NCBI GenBank assembly: GCA_963678255.2 | Contig: CAXXTW010000001.1 | Location: forward strand, 1,240,001 to 1,304,000 | Direction: 5' to 3' | Source of the DNA: G963678255 sp963678255 | GTDB taxonomy: Bacteria; Cloacimonadota; Cloacimonadia; Cloacimonadales; WRIO01 | DNA: 64,000 nucleotides | Part shown: positions 17,870 to 27,117 of the stretch, piece by piece | How the letters are laid out: every line of letters starts with the position of its first letter | How positions within the stretch are numbered: the stretch's first letter is position 1 | Made by a program: the position numbers and the translations under genes | Notes under the pieces: generated by a model | The model's input: only the letters and a program-made list of their open reading frames with translations | Database searches by the model: none | What the model was told of the DNA's origin: nothing

Positions 17870-18599
17870 AAAAAGAGGAATTAGTCGTTTTATTCTATTG
17901 TCAATAGCTATACTTATACTTGCTTATTCAATATGGTCAGGTATGATTCTGGTTTTAAAGAGAATGGATTTATTTAAAATTAAGCGAATAGAAATTGTGG
18001 GGAATAAGAATCTTGATAGTAATTTTTTAAAGAATTTATCAAAGGAATTTATTGGTAAGAATTTATTTGAGATAAGCCATTCCGATATCTTAATAAAATA
18101 TGATAATATCATTCGCGTTAAGAAGGTTGAAATTCGGAAGAAATTACCTGATACAATATCTATCAGGATAATAGAAAGAATTGGAATTTTGTATGTAAAA
18201 ACTCTAGAAGGAGATTTTTTCCCAATTGATGACGAAAAAATAGTACTAGATAAAGCAGATTTTTATTTTTCAGAAGATCTACCTGTAATCTCTTTATCGT
18301 TAAATAAAGATTATTTGAAATTGGGAGAAAAAATCAAAGATGATCAATTAAATAAAATAATAAATCTATATAAGAAAATTCAAAAAATTGACCCTGTATT
18401 TTTAACTAATATTTCTGAATTTTATATTACTGATAATGATGTATATTTTGTAGATTCACAAAATGGTTGCCGTGTGATTTTAGGTGAAGATGAACTAGAT
18501 AGTAAGATTAAACGGTTTTTGTTTTTAAGATCAAATAAAGGTTTTGAAAGAAATAGTATTGTTGATTTAAGGTTTAAAAATCAAATAATTGTGAGATAA
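17850..18599 (+). CDS. ftsQ: Cell division protein FtsQ (POTRA domain)
   Basis: The 249-residue protein has a basic cytoplasmic tip (KKRNRKKRG), one membrane segment (about 13-35) and an extracytoplasmic POTRA domain (about 42-110; FKIKRIEIVGNKNLDSNFL, then VRKKLPDTISIRIIER-like strands) followed by the beta domain. This is the FtsQ/DivIB layout. It links early and late divisome proteins and binds FtsB/FtsL. Sequence conservation of this family is low, so topology and the position between murB and ftsA carry much of the call. Confidence 0.88.
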   Translation: MKKRNRKKRGISRFILLSIAILILAYSIWSGMILVLKRMDLFKIKRIEIVGNKNLDSNFLKNLSKEFIGKNLFEISHSDILIKYDNIIRVKKVEIRKKLPDTISIRIIERIGILYVKTLEGDFFPIDDEKIVLDKADFYFSEDLPVISLSLNKDYLKLGEKIKDDQLNKIINLYKKIQKIDPVFLTNISEFYITDNDVYFVDSQNGCRVILGEDELDSKIKRFLFLRSNKGFERNSIVDLRFKNQIIVR

Positions 18600-18629
18600 T
18601 TCAAAAGAAAAAAATCTTTAAAAATTATC

Positions 18630-18657
18630 TTGATTGAAAAGAGTCTATTTCTAAAAT
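18630..18657 (+). promoter_or_regulatory. Possible internal promoter before ftsA
   Basis: The 79-bp gap between ftsQ and ftsA is the largest in the operon. It holds TTGATT (18630-18635), a 16-bp spacer and TAAAAT (18652-18657), a fair sigma-70-type match. Extra ftsAZ expression from internal promoters is common in dcw clusters. Confidence 0.4.
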
Positions 18658-18678
18658 GGTAAAACTGATGGAGGTTGA

Positions 18679-19947
18679 ATGAAAGAAAGAATTATTACAG
18701 CAATTGATATTGGATCAACCAAAGTATGTGCTATTATCTCAGTGATAAACAGTGAAAATAAGCTGGAAATCCGCGGAGTGGGGACCAGTGAATCTCAAGG
18801 GATTGAAAAAGGAATTGTTAATGATTTAAAAGCAACTTCAGATTCAATTATAAAGGCCATTGAACAAGCAGAAGATAATAGTAAATTAGAAGCAGAAAAT
18901 CTTTTTGTAGGAATAGCTGGAGATTATATAGAATATCGATCAACAACAGGACGAATATCTATTGCTAATGGAAATCAACCTTGCGAAATCAATGAAACTC
19001 ATGTTGAACAGGTAATAAATGATTCCAAATTAACCTTAAAGCTTCAATCTGGATCAGAACAATATGATATTCTTCATTGTATTCCTCAATTTTTTAGCAT
19101 AGATAAACAAGATGGTGTATATAATCCAATTGGAATGATTGGAATAGCTCTTTCTGTAAATACTTTAGTAATTTTAGCAGCAATTAATCCATTAAGAAAT
19201 CTAAGAAAAGCTTTTGAAATGGCAGGATTTTCAGATATTCATTTTGTTCTTTCAACCATTGCTACCTCAAAATCAGTTTTAAATGATGATGAAAAACAAT
19301 TAGGTTCATTGCTAATTGATATTGGTGGTGGGACTACAGATTTGTTAATCTTTAAAAACAAATGTATCCATTTAACACGATCTATCGGATATGGGGGGAC
19401 AGCAATAACAAATGATTTATCAATTGGATTAAGAACTCCACCAAAATTTGCTGAAAGTATAAAAGTTGAATATGGTAATGCAGTAGCAGCTACTGTTGAT
19501 TATGAAACTACGGTTTCAATTGAAGGTATCGGAGGAAGACCTCCTGTCATCAAACAGCTCAGACTGGTCTCTGATTATATTGAAGCTAGATTAAGAGATA
19601 TCTTAGATGAATCCTATAAGTTATTGTTAAACAATTATCGAGGCTTAGAATCATTAACTGGAGGTATTATTTTAACTGGAGGTTCTTCACAAATGATGAA
19701 TATTTCAGCACTATGTGAAGAAATATTTAATATGCCTGTTAGAATAGGTTATCCTGATTTAAGTATTGTAAATGGTGCTGTATCAAGAATAAATTCTCCA
19801 GAATTCTCTACTGTTATTGGGCTCCTTTATTATGCTTTTGATCAATATAAAGAAGATAGTAGCTCTACAAAATCAAATTCAAATATTCTAAAAAATATTA
19901 AAAATCCATTTAGAAATTTAATAAAATTATTTTCTGATTTTTCATAG
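18679..19947 (+). CDS. ftsA: Cell division protein FtsA
   Basis: The 422-residue actin-fold ATPase starts ITAIDIGSTKVCAIIS (phosphate 1 loop) and has LLIDIGGGTTDLLIFK (phosphate 2) and GGIILTGGSSQM (adenosine motif). The 1C subdomain typical of FtsA lies at about 85-165. The C-terminus ends in an amphipathic segment (KNPFRNLIKLFSDF) suited to membrane attachment. FtsA tethers FtsZ to the membrane. A GGAGG ribosome site precedes the start, and ftsZ follows after 9 nt. Confidence 0.96.
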   Translation: MKERIITAIDIGSTKVCAIISVINSENKLEIRGVGTSESQGIEKGIVNDLKATSDSIIKAIEQAEDNSKLEAENLFVGIAGDYIEYRSTTGRISIANGNQPCEINETHVEQVINDSKLTLKLQSGSEQYDILHCIPQFFSIDKQDGVYNPIGMIGIALSVNTLVILAAINPLRNLRKAFEMAGFSDIHFVLSTIATSKSVLNDDEKQLGSLLIDIGGGTTDLLIFKNKCIHLTRSIGYGGTAITNDLSIGLRTPPKFAESIKVEYGNAVAATVDYETTVSIEGIGGRPPVIKQLRLVSDYIEARLRDILDESYKLLLNNYRGLESLTGGIILTGGSSQMMNISALCEEIFNMPVRIGYPDLSIVNGAVSRINSPEFSTVIGLLYYAFDQYKEDSSSTKSNSNILKNIKNPFRNLIKLFSDFS

Positions 19948-19956
19948 GGGGAAAGT

Positions 19957-21264
19957 ATGACAATCGATTTAGTTCCAAGTGTTCCATTTTGTACAAATAT
20001 AAAAATAATTGGAGTTGGTGGAGCCGGTGGAAATGCAATTAATACCATGATACAAAACGGTATCGATGGGGTTGAATTTATAGCAGCTAATACAGATATT
20101 CAAGATTTAGAAAAATCATTAGCTTCATATAAATTACAACTTGGGAAAAAATGCACAAAAGGATTAGGCACTGGTGCGAATCCTGATAATGGAAAAAATG
20201 CAGCAGAAGAATCTATTGATGAAATTGAGCAGTTATTGCATAATACCGATATGGTCTTTATTGCTGCAGGTATGGGTGGTGGCACTGGAACAGGAGCTGC
20301 TCCCGTGATTGCAAATAAAGCTCGTGAGATGAACATCTTGACTTTGGGCATAGTTACTCTTCCTTTTAAATTCGAAGGACGTGTAAGAGCTGAAAACGCG
20401 GTTAACGGTTTGATAGCTTTAGAGAATAGTGTTGATACTTTAATTGTGATACCCAATGATAAAATTAATGATATTTATAGTAAGTTAAGTTTTGTAGATG
20501 CTTTTAATAAATGTAATGATATACTTTCTGATGCTGCTAAAGCTGTATCAGATGTGATCAATCGAAGTGGTTATATGAATGTAGACTTTGCCGATGTAAA
20601 AAATGTCATGACAAATAAAGGGTATGCTTTAATGGGTTCAGGAGAAGCTGAAGGAAATGATCGTGCTATCAATGCTTCAAAAGCAGCGATATCCAATCCA
20701 CTTCTCAGTGATATCACTCTGGATGGTTGTCAGGGCTTACTCATAAATGTTACAGCAGGTTATGATTTTATCATGCAAGAGTTTGATGATATTGCTACTG
20801 TTGTTACTAATCAGACTGGTCAGGGTGCCAATATAATCGTTGGATTAATTCTTGATCCTGCTCTTCAAAATAAGGTCAGAGTTACTATAATTGCTACTGG
20901 AGTTAATTATACTTTCTCAGAATCTATACCTAACACTAAACCTTCATTCACAAATCCATTTAGTAATCAATTAAGTAATCAATCTGTTCAAAAAAACATT
21001 AATAATCTATCGCAAAATTATTCTGCACCAGTAAATACTCCAATTAACACAAATAATCAAAATATGAGTCAACCATTGAATACTCAAAACAAAGGGACTT
21101 TGTCATATCAAGATTCGATGGATCGCATAAAAACACAGAACTATGAAAAAGAATCTGTTGTTTCACATGTGCCACTAAATCAAGAAAAACCTTCTTCAAA
21201 AATTTCGACCTTTATGAGCAACTCTAATGAACCTCCTGCATTCCTAAAGAAAATGCTTGATTAA
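19957..21264 (+). CDS. ftsZ: Cell division GTPase FtsZ
   Basis: The 435-residue tubulin homologue has the early glycine loop GVGGAGGNAI, the tubulin signature GMGGGTGTGAAPVIA near residue 107 and the T7-loop region NVDFADVKNVM. Residues about 325-420 form an asparagine/glutamine/serine-rich disordered linker. The protein ends in a conserved tail, EPPAFLKKMLD, which fits the peptide that binds FtsA and other partners. A GGGGGAAAG ribosome site precedes the start. It is the last gene of the dcw operon, followed at once by a strong terminator. Confidence 0.97.
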   Translation: MTIDLVPSVPFCTNIKIIGVGGAGGNAINTMIQNGIDGVEFIAANTDIQDLEKSLASYKLQLGKKCTKGLGTGANPDNGKNAAEESIDEIEQLLHNTDMVFIAAGMGGGTGTGAAPVIANKAREMNILTLGIVTLPFKFEGRVRAENAVNGLIALENSVDTLIVIPNDKINDIYSKLSFVDAFNKCNDILSDAAKAVSDVINRSGYMNVDFADVKNVMTNKGYALMGSGEAEGNDRAINASKAAISNPLLSDITLDGCQGLLINVTAGYDFIMQEFDDIATVVTNQTGQGANIIVGLILDPALQNKVRVTIIATGVNYTFSESIPNTKPSFTNPFSNQLSNQSVQKNINNLSQNYSAPVNTPINTNNQNMSQPLNTQNKGTLSYQDSMDRIKTQNYEKESVVSHVPLNQEKPSSKISTFMSNSNEPPAFLKKMLD

Positions 21265-21269
21265 AATAT

Positions 21270-21302
21270 GAAAGCCCTTTCAATAGAAAGGGCTTTCTTT
21301 TT
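21270..21302 (+). terminator. Rho-independent terminator after ftsZ
   Basis: A 12-bp perfect stem (21270-21281 with 21286-21297; gaaagccctttc) with loop AATA is followed by TTTTT. It ends the 17-kb dcw operon. The opposite strand reads the same hairpin with a weaker T-rich tail and may serve the converging polysaccharide operon. Confidence 0.92.
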
Positions 21303-21317
21303 GTACTTAGAAATCTA

Positions 21318-23696
21318 TTATCTAATTAAAACTATTTTACCTTTTTTTGCTCCCAATTCTGTTTGAAGCAAATAAAAGTAAAGACCAGAAGCACATTCTT
21401 TACCATTAGCATTTTTGCCATTCCATTCATATTCATTAAATCTGTTTTCAGATAACTCTATAACTAATTGCGCATTTAAATCAAATATTTTACATGAAGT
21501 TTTACCCATGGGCATTGAGTTACCTGAAGTGTTTCTAAGAGTAACAGAATTAGATTTCTGAGGATAAAATGGATTTGGAAAGACTATAATATTCCCAAGT
21601 TCTGTTGTTGTTTTTTCTTTTTTCCCAATTTCAACAGAATTTAATCCTCTATTTGTTCCGATATACATAATTCCATCTATCGATGAATAGTGAAAATCAG
21701 TAATATAATCTGAAAGAAGAGGGAAATTATTAGTTTTATAATTAGTAAAACGATCAGTTTCAATATCATAAATAGAAAAACCCTGACCTTCTGAACCAAT
21801 CCAAACTCTTCCAAAAGGATCTAATTCTATACATGATACCGTTGTTGTTATGGCACCAAACATACGCTCTTCATCGGCATAATAGTGTTGATCATCAACA
21901 AGAGAACCTGAAGCTAATATTTTTCTTTTTACCAAAGATTCATATTTATACCAATTTTTTGTATCACCAATAGTTTCTTGCATATATAGTCCTGAAGATG
22001 AAACCCATAACTGATTTGTATAATCATTCTCATAAGTAACGATATCATAAATTTTCCCTGTTGTTAAATCAGAAATTTCAGGCCTTTTCCAAAAACTGCC
22101 ATTAGTTTCAGGTATTGAATCTTTATCCCAATAATGTAAGCCAGCAAGCTTTGTCCCGATATAAGTACGATCAGTATCATAATGAAAACAAAAATAATCA
22201 TTAGCCGTAACAGAAGGGATTTTAAATCGATTAACAACCTGATCTTCAGTATTCAGAATATTTACTCCACCAGTATAGGAAGCCACCCACATTGTGTTAT
22301 CCTTTGGATTTAAAGATATGTTAGCAATTGTAGTATTATATAAGGGGTATTGGATAGTTTTCCAAAGAATATTTTCTGGATCATTATCGTTTAAAATTGA
22401 AACTCCACTTTTTCCAGGACTAAAAGAAGACCATGAACCAAACCATTTTCTGTTTTGAGAATCTGTTTCAAGGCAAAAAATATTATCACTTGATAATCCT
22501 GAGTTTTTAGTATTATAATTGACCCAGTTGTTTCCATCAAATCCAGATATCCCTTTTGTTCCTTTTGCAGTAGGGGTATTACCCATATAACCATCACAGA
22601 CCCATACTTTACCTTTTTTATCAACAGTAATCCTAGTAGTTATATTCGAACCTATACAGTTTGGTTTATAATTAATAAATGAAATTGTATTTTTATTATC
22701 AAACATTTCATAAGTCCCCTCACCCCAAGAATTTACATATAAACTATTCTTGTATTCTGTAAATGAAGTAACAGTTTCTTGAGGATTGTCTGGATTATCA
22801 AAATATAAAAAGGTATAATCATTGTTAGGAGTGATTTTTACCAATACTTTAGAATAGTTTTTAATAAATATTTGGTTGACATTGTCCCAAAAACCATAAG
22901 AACAAATAATGTTTTCATCCTTATCTATATAGCAAGCATATAAGCTGTCTGTAGGTAGAAATCTTTTTAAAGAGCTTGGATTATCTAGGTTATGATTACT
23001 AAAATCGAATCTATATCCACCATTATTAGTAGTAATAACTCCAATGTTATTTCTGGTAAAAACTTTTATTGTTTTTTTGCCAACTAAAGCTTTATGCCAT
23101 GAATTAGAATAGTTTAATGAATCTTTATGAACATAAACAAATCCACTATCAGTTGTGATAAATATGTATCCTAATGAAGAATTGACTGAAATATCATTGA
23201 TCTTTTTTTGTGGTAATTTATCAGAGTTTTCATAATTGTTTAAAAGTAATGGATAAGGAAAATTGGTGTTATTCTCAAAAACTGATAATCCCGCTTCTGT
23301 GCCAATAAGCAAATATGAATCTATTACATTGACAGCTGTCACTTTGTTTGATAAAAGACCTAGATATGGTGTTAATGGAACTTGAAAATTATCGTTTGAA
23401 TAAAAATTAACTCCTTGATTTCTTGTAGCAATAGCAATTTGATTTGTTTGGTTGATTTCTTTTGTACTAACAATATCAATATCTGATAATCCTTCAATAT
23501 TTCTAAGGGTTTTTTCAAATTCTTGTGTCAGGGGATTAAAAATAATAACCCCTCCCCAAGTACCAAAATAAATTTTATCATTAAATGTTGAACCACAATA
23601 AATGTGGTTTGTGTTTGTAAAAGATTGCCAATTTCTAAAAGCATTTAATTGTAAGGAAATGACTAGTAAGAACAATAAAAATAATCTTGATTTCAT
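21318..23696 (-). CDS. Secreted beta-propeller protein with FlgD-like C-terminal domain
   Basis: The 792-residue protein has a signal peptide (about 1-19). A long series of repeats follows with the pattern W(I/V)G(S/T)..G.S.(Y/L), such as VWIGSEGQGFSIYD and IMYIGTNRGLNSVE, typical of the seven- to fourteen-bladed Reg_prop propellers also found in hybrid sensor kinases; here there is no membrane segment or kinase. The last 85 residues (VFPNPFYPQKSNS to KKGKIVLIR) form a FlgD-like/Por-type tail found on secreted proteins of this group. It ends the minus-strand operon, overlapping the WecA-like gene by 4 nt, with AAGGAG ahead of the start. Its role is unknown; it may be a surface component made with the polysaccharide. 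Confidence 0.75.
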   Translation of the reverse strand: MKSRLFLLFLLVISLQLNAFRNWQSFTNTNHIYCGSTFNDKIYFGTWGGVIIFNPLTQEFEKTLRNIEGLSDIDIVSTKEINQTNQIAIATRNQGVNFYSNDNFQVPLTPYLGLLSNKVTAVNVIDSYLLIGTEAGLSVFENNTNFPYPLLLNNYENSDKLPQKKINDISVNSSLGYIFITTDSGFVYVHKDSLNYSNSWHKALVGKKTIKVFTRNNIGVITTNNGGYRFDFSNHNLDNPSSLKRFLPTDSLYACYIDKDENIICSYGFWDNVNQIFIKNYSKVLVKITPNNDYTFLYFDNPDNPQETVTSFTEYKNSLYVNSWGEGTYEMFDNKNTISFINYKPNCIGSNITTRITVDKKGKVWVCDGYMGNTPTAKGTKGISGFDGNNWVNYNTKNSGLSSDNIFCLETDSQNRKWFGSWSSFSPGKSGVSILNDNDPENILWKTIQYPLYNTTIANISLNPKDNTMWVASYTGGVNILNTEDQVVNRFKIPSVTANDYFCFHYDTDRTYIGTKLAGLHYWDKDSIPETNGSFWKRPEISDLTTGKIYDIVTYENDYTNQLWVSSSGLYMQETIGDTKNWYKYESLVKRKILASGSLVDDQHYYADEERMFGAITTTVSCIELDPFGRVWIGSEGQGFSIYDIETDRFTNYKTNNFPLLSDYITDFHYSSIDGIMYIGTNRGLNSVEIGKKEKTTTELGNIIVFPNPFYPQKSNSVTLRNTSGNSMPMGKTSCKIFDLNAQLVIELSENRFNEYEWNGKNANGKECASGLYFYLLQTELGAKKGKIVLIR

Positions 23697-24733
23697 TTAA
23701 AAAACTCCTTTTTTATTAAATAATGGAATATTACACCTAACATAATTGCGATTAGTAAAAGTATTCCGATCATTATTTTTTTGGTATTAAACATATATCC
23801 TAAAGCTACCAGACCAAATAAAAAGGTAATAAACATAGCAATTAGGCAAACAGTTTTTTGGTTGAACCCGAATGATAAAAGACGGTGATGAATGTGCTCT
23901 TTGTCTGCATGAAATATATTCTTATTATTTTTTAATCTGCGATATATGGTTAATAATGTATCTAATATTGGAATATACAAAACTGTGACTGGAATTAACA
24001 ATGTCATTGCAGTAATTCCTTTTAATTGACCAACACCAATAATGGAAATAGTTGCTAATTGAAAGCCAATAAACATACTTCCTGTGTCACCCATAAAAAT
24101 TGAAGATGGGAAGAAATTATATTTAAAAAAACCAATACAACCTGCTACTAATAATAATGATGGTATTACAACATTATTGTTATGATAGATAAAACCTGCA
24201 AAACTTAAAACTATTCCAGCAATAATTGTAATTCCTGTTGCTAATCCATCCATACCATCAATTAGATTCATTGCATTTATAATAATAATATACCAAAAAA
24301 CTGTAAAAGGAAATGATAATAAACCAAGAGAAATTTCCATTCCAAAGGGATTGGTTAATTCAATTATTCGATTTCCCAGGAAATACATAATACTGGCGAT
24401 AATTATTTGACTAATAAATTTAAATTTAGGACTAATATTTTTTCTGTCATCTAATAAACCTATAAGTAATATTAAAAAGCTTCCTAAGATTAAATTTCTG
24501 AATTGATAGCGAGCAATATCTAATGATTTTATAAATAAAAAACATGATTCAAAAAAAAGTATGGGTAAAGCAAAAGATAAACCCCCTGAATGAGGGAATA
24601 TTCTTTTATGTAGAGTTCGGTCATTTGGGTGGGCAATAAAACCATATTTCAAAGAAAATTTTATATTTATAGGGACAAGTACTATCGATATGATTAGAGT
24701 TAAAATTCCAGCGATTGAAATCATTAATAACAT
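23693..24733 (-). CDS. Undecaprenyl-phosphate sugar-1-phosphate transferase (WecA/TagO family)
   Basis: The 346-residue polytopic protein has the PNPT-family active-site motifs GLLDDRKNISPKFK, NLIDGMDGLA and MGDTGSM, and the WecA-type cytoplasmic loop HADKEHIHHRLL in place of the MraY HHHYE loop. Such enzymes start surface polysaccharide chains by moving GlcNAc-1-P (or a similar sugar) to undecaprenyl phosphate. GGGGG lies 5 nt before the start. The start overlaps the double glycosyltransferase gene by 10 nt, so it probably primes the glycan those enzymes extend. The exact sugar cannot be inferred. Confidence 0.88.
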   Translation of the reverse strand: MLLMISIAGILTLIISIVLVPINIKFSLKYGFIAHPNDRTLHKRIFPHSGGLSFALPILFFESCFLFIKSLDIARYQFRNLILGSFLILLIGLLDDRKNISPKFKFISQIIIASIMYFLGNRIIELTNPFGMEISLGLLSFPFTVFWYIIIINAMNLIDGMDGLATGITIIAGIVLSFAGFIYHNNNVVIPSLLLVAGCIGFFKYNFFPSSIFMGDTGSMFIGFQLATISIIGVGQLKGITAMTLLIPVTVLYIPILDTLLTIYRRLKNNKNIFHADKEHIHHRLLSFGFNQKTVCLIAMFITFLFGLVALGYMFNTKKIMIGILLLIAIMLGVIFHYLIKKEFFK

Positions 24734-27117
24734 AATTCCCCCAAACTTTCATATAAGTTTTTATGTTTTTGGGTAAATAATTCAAGGTTAAATTCAAGAT
24801 TACATTTTTTAAAAGCCTTTAATCCTTTTTGTGGTAATTCGTTCATATTTTTACTAATATAAAGAATTGTCTTTTTTAAATCAGCAGGGTTATTTTTTTT
24901 AACTAGATAACCTGTTTCGGAAGTGACTAATTCATTATTTCCTGTAATATCAGAGCATATAACAGGTAAACCTATTGACATTGCTTCTAATATTGAAAGA
25001 GGAAGCCCTTCCCATAATGAATATAAAAGCAAAATATCAAAATCTTTCAAATATTCTTTTGTGTTGTATTTCCAACCAATTAATTTTATATTATTTTCTA
25101 ACTTTGCTCTACACACTAAATTTAAACAAGTTTCAAAATCTGGTCCGTCACCAACAAAAACAAATTCTATAGATTTTTCCTTTTTACAGATTTCTATAGC
25201 TGTATTTATTGTTTGAATAGTGTTTTTTTGTTTAGAAAAACGTCCTATATAGCCAATAACTAACTTATCAGAATTAAAATTATTTTTTGAACTACTCTCA
25301 ATTTTAACTCCATTATAAATAGTAAGAGATTTTTTTGAACTTGTGATTCCATTTTTTATAGAATAGATTCTTTCATTCTCATTAACAAAAATAATTTTAT
25401 CGCAATATTTAGAAGCAAGTATTTCAAGTTTTTTATAAATTAATTGTGTTATACAATTTTGAGAAGGATTGAATGGTAAGCCATGAACAGTATGAACAAT
25501 GTGCTTAATACCTGCCATTCTAGCTGCAATTCTCCCTAAAAATCCAGTTTTTGAAGAATGAGTATGCACAATATCAAATTGATACTTTTTAAAAATGGAA
25601 TAGAGTTTAAAAAAGGAAATAATATCTAAAATATGGAAATCTCTTCTTAAAGTATCTATTGGAATATAATTCCATTTGTTTTTTAATACTTCGTCAACTA
25701 AAGGACCCTGTGGTTTAGAACCAACATATATATCATATTTACTATCAAGTGGTTTAAGGATATCAAGCATAACATTCTGAACACCACTTAGTAATGGTAG
25801 TAACTGTAAATGAAACAATTTTTGTTTCTTTTTTATTTTCTTGTTAGTTATCTTTTCTATGAACTTTGTACATTGTATTTCTCGAGAGTATTCTTCGATA
25901 TTTGTAGATGTAGATAATGTATTAGTTATCCCATTAAATGTAGAAATTAAAAGTGCCTTTATTGTAGAAACATCTTCCATTGTAGTTATCAAATTATATC
26001 CATTAGATCTTAAAATTTGTTCAGCTTCACCCGCTTTTGGAATCATTGCAAGGATCGGTTTTCTAGAACGGAGATATTCAAACAATTTTCCTGTAATTAC
26101 TCCCTGACTGTTAATTGATGATACAAATAGTAAAAGATAATCTGTACTTAACATTTTCTCAATCGCTTTATCATGTTCAACTTGATTGAATAAATATACT
26201 AAATCTTTGTTAAGTAACTTGTTAAAAGAATCAATAGTATTTTTATAGTAATTCCCATAAAATTCAAAAACTACATTTTTTGGAATCAAATTTTCTTTAT
26301 CTAATTCATTTAAAGCTTGAATGAAGAAGTCTACTTTTTGATGACCATAAAAATTACCAATATATCGGTAAATTATTTTTTTATCTTCTGGTTTTGAATT
26401 ATTAGTATGCTTTACTACTTCATTAAAATCATCTTCATCATATCCATTATACATAACATGAATTTTATTTTTTAAATGGTTACCAAATCTATTAACAAGT
26501 TGATCTTTCATCACTTCACCAACAGTGAAGATATAACTGGAAGCATTTAAAATCTTTCTTTCATAATAACTTGCTAGTTTAAACTGAAATTTATATTCAT
26601 ATCTGGAATAAGGTTCAAGCGTCCATAAATCTCGATAATCTATTATGAAGGGGATTTTGGTTTTTTTTGATAAGTAATATGCTATTAATGCCGAAGTAAA
26701 AGGACCAATTGTGGATAGAATGTAGTTATATTTATAATTTTTACAAAGCTGAATACCCTTCTTGTAAGCAGGATAAAACCAACCAATTTTATCATCAATT
26801 GGGAAAAAACCACGAATCTTTTTCTTAAAACCTTCTGGTGTATTAAAATAGATTTTTTTGGATGTTTTTTTATTTCTTGTAAACCTCTTTATTAATGACA
26901 TAGGGTCATACGAATTTGTTCTATATGTTTTTCTGGAACAGTCTTGAGATGATAGATTCTCATCATAGGAATGATATTGGATATCCTTAACGGTTATAAC
27001 ATCAACATGAAATCCGAATTTTGTTAAATACTTTACTAATTTCAAAGGTCTTTGAACTCCTGGACCACCTAATGGTGGATAAAAATATGCAAATAGTAAA
27101 ATTCTTTTTTCAGCCAT
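24724..27117 (-). CDS. Tandem two-domain GT4-type glycosyltransferase
   Basis: The 797-residue protein contains two complete GT-B glycosyltransferases. Module 1 (about 1-425) begins LLFAYFYPPLGGPGVQRPLKLVKYL and has GVITGKLFEYLRSRKPILAMIP near 335. Module 2 (about 432-797) begins FHLQLLPLLSGVQNVMLDILKPL and has FDIVHTHSSKTGFLGRIAA, VIGYIGRFSKQKN and LLYSLWEGLPLSILEAMSIGLPVICSD, the GT4 nucleotide-sugar motif. A lysine-rich hinge (NKKIKKKQK) near 425-432 joins them. Both modules look intact, so one polypeptide may add two successive sugars. It overlaps genes on both sides, so it is co-translated with them. Confidence 0.85.
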   Translation of the reverse strand: MAEKRILLFAYFYPPLGGPGVQRPLKLVKYLTKFGFHVDVITVKDIQYHSYDENLSSQDCSRKTYRTNSYDPMSLIKRFTRNKKTSKKIYFNTPEGFKKKIRGFFPIDDKIGWFYPAYKKGIQLCKNYKYNYILSTIGPFTSALIAYYLSKKTKIPFIIDYRDLWTLEPYSRYEYKFQFKLASYYERKILNASSYIFTVGEVMKDQLVNRFGNHLKNKIHVMYNGYDEDDFNEVVKHTNNSKPEDKKIIYRYIGNFYGHQKVDFFIQALNELDKENLIPKNVVFEFYGNYYKNTIDSFNKLLNKDLVYLFNQVEHDKAIEKMLSTDYLLLFVSSINSQGVITGKLFEYLRSRKPILAMIPKAGEAEQILRSNGYNLITTMEDVSTIKALLISTFNGITNTLSTSTNIEEYSREIQCTKFIEKITNKKIKKKQKLFHLQLLPLLSGVQNVMLDILKPLDSKYDIYVGSKPQGPLVDEVLKNKWNYIPIDTLRRDFHILDIISFFKLYSIFKKYQFDIVHTHSSKTGFLGRIAARMAGIKHIVHTVHGLPFNPSQNCITQLIYKKLEILASKYCDKIIFVNENERIYSIKNGITSSKKSLTIYNGVKIESSSKNNFNSDKLVIGYIGRFSKQKNTIQTINTAIEICKKEKSIEFVFVGDGPDFETCLNLVCRAKLENNIKLIGWKYNTKEYLKDFDILLLYSLWEGLPLSILEAMSIGLPVICSDITGNNELVTSETGYLVKKNNPADLKKTILYISKNMNELPQKGLKAFKKCNLEFNLELFTQKHKNLYESLGELCY

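Noticed and set aside
17850..18678. A ddl gene between murB and ftsA, as in many dcw clusters
   Set aside because: Only ftsQ fits here; no ATP-grasp ligase sequence is present in the cluster.
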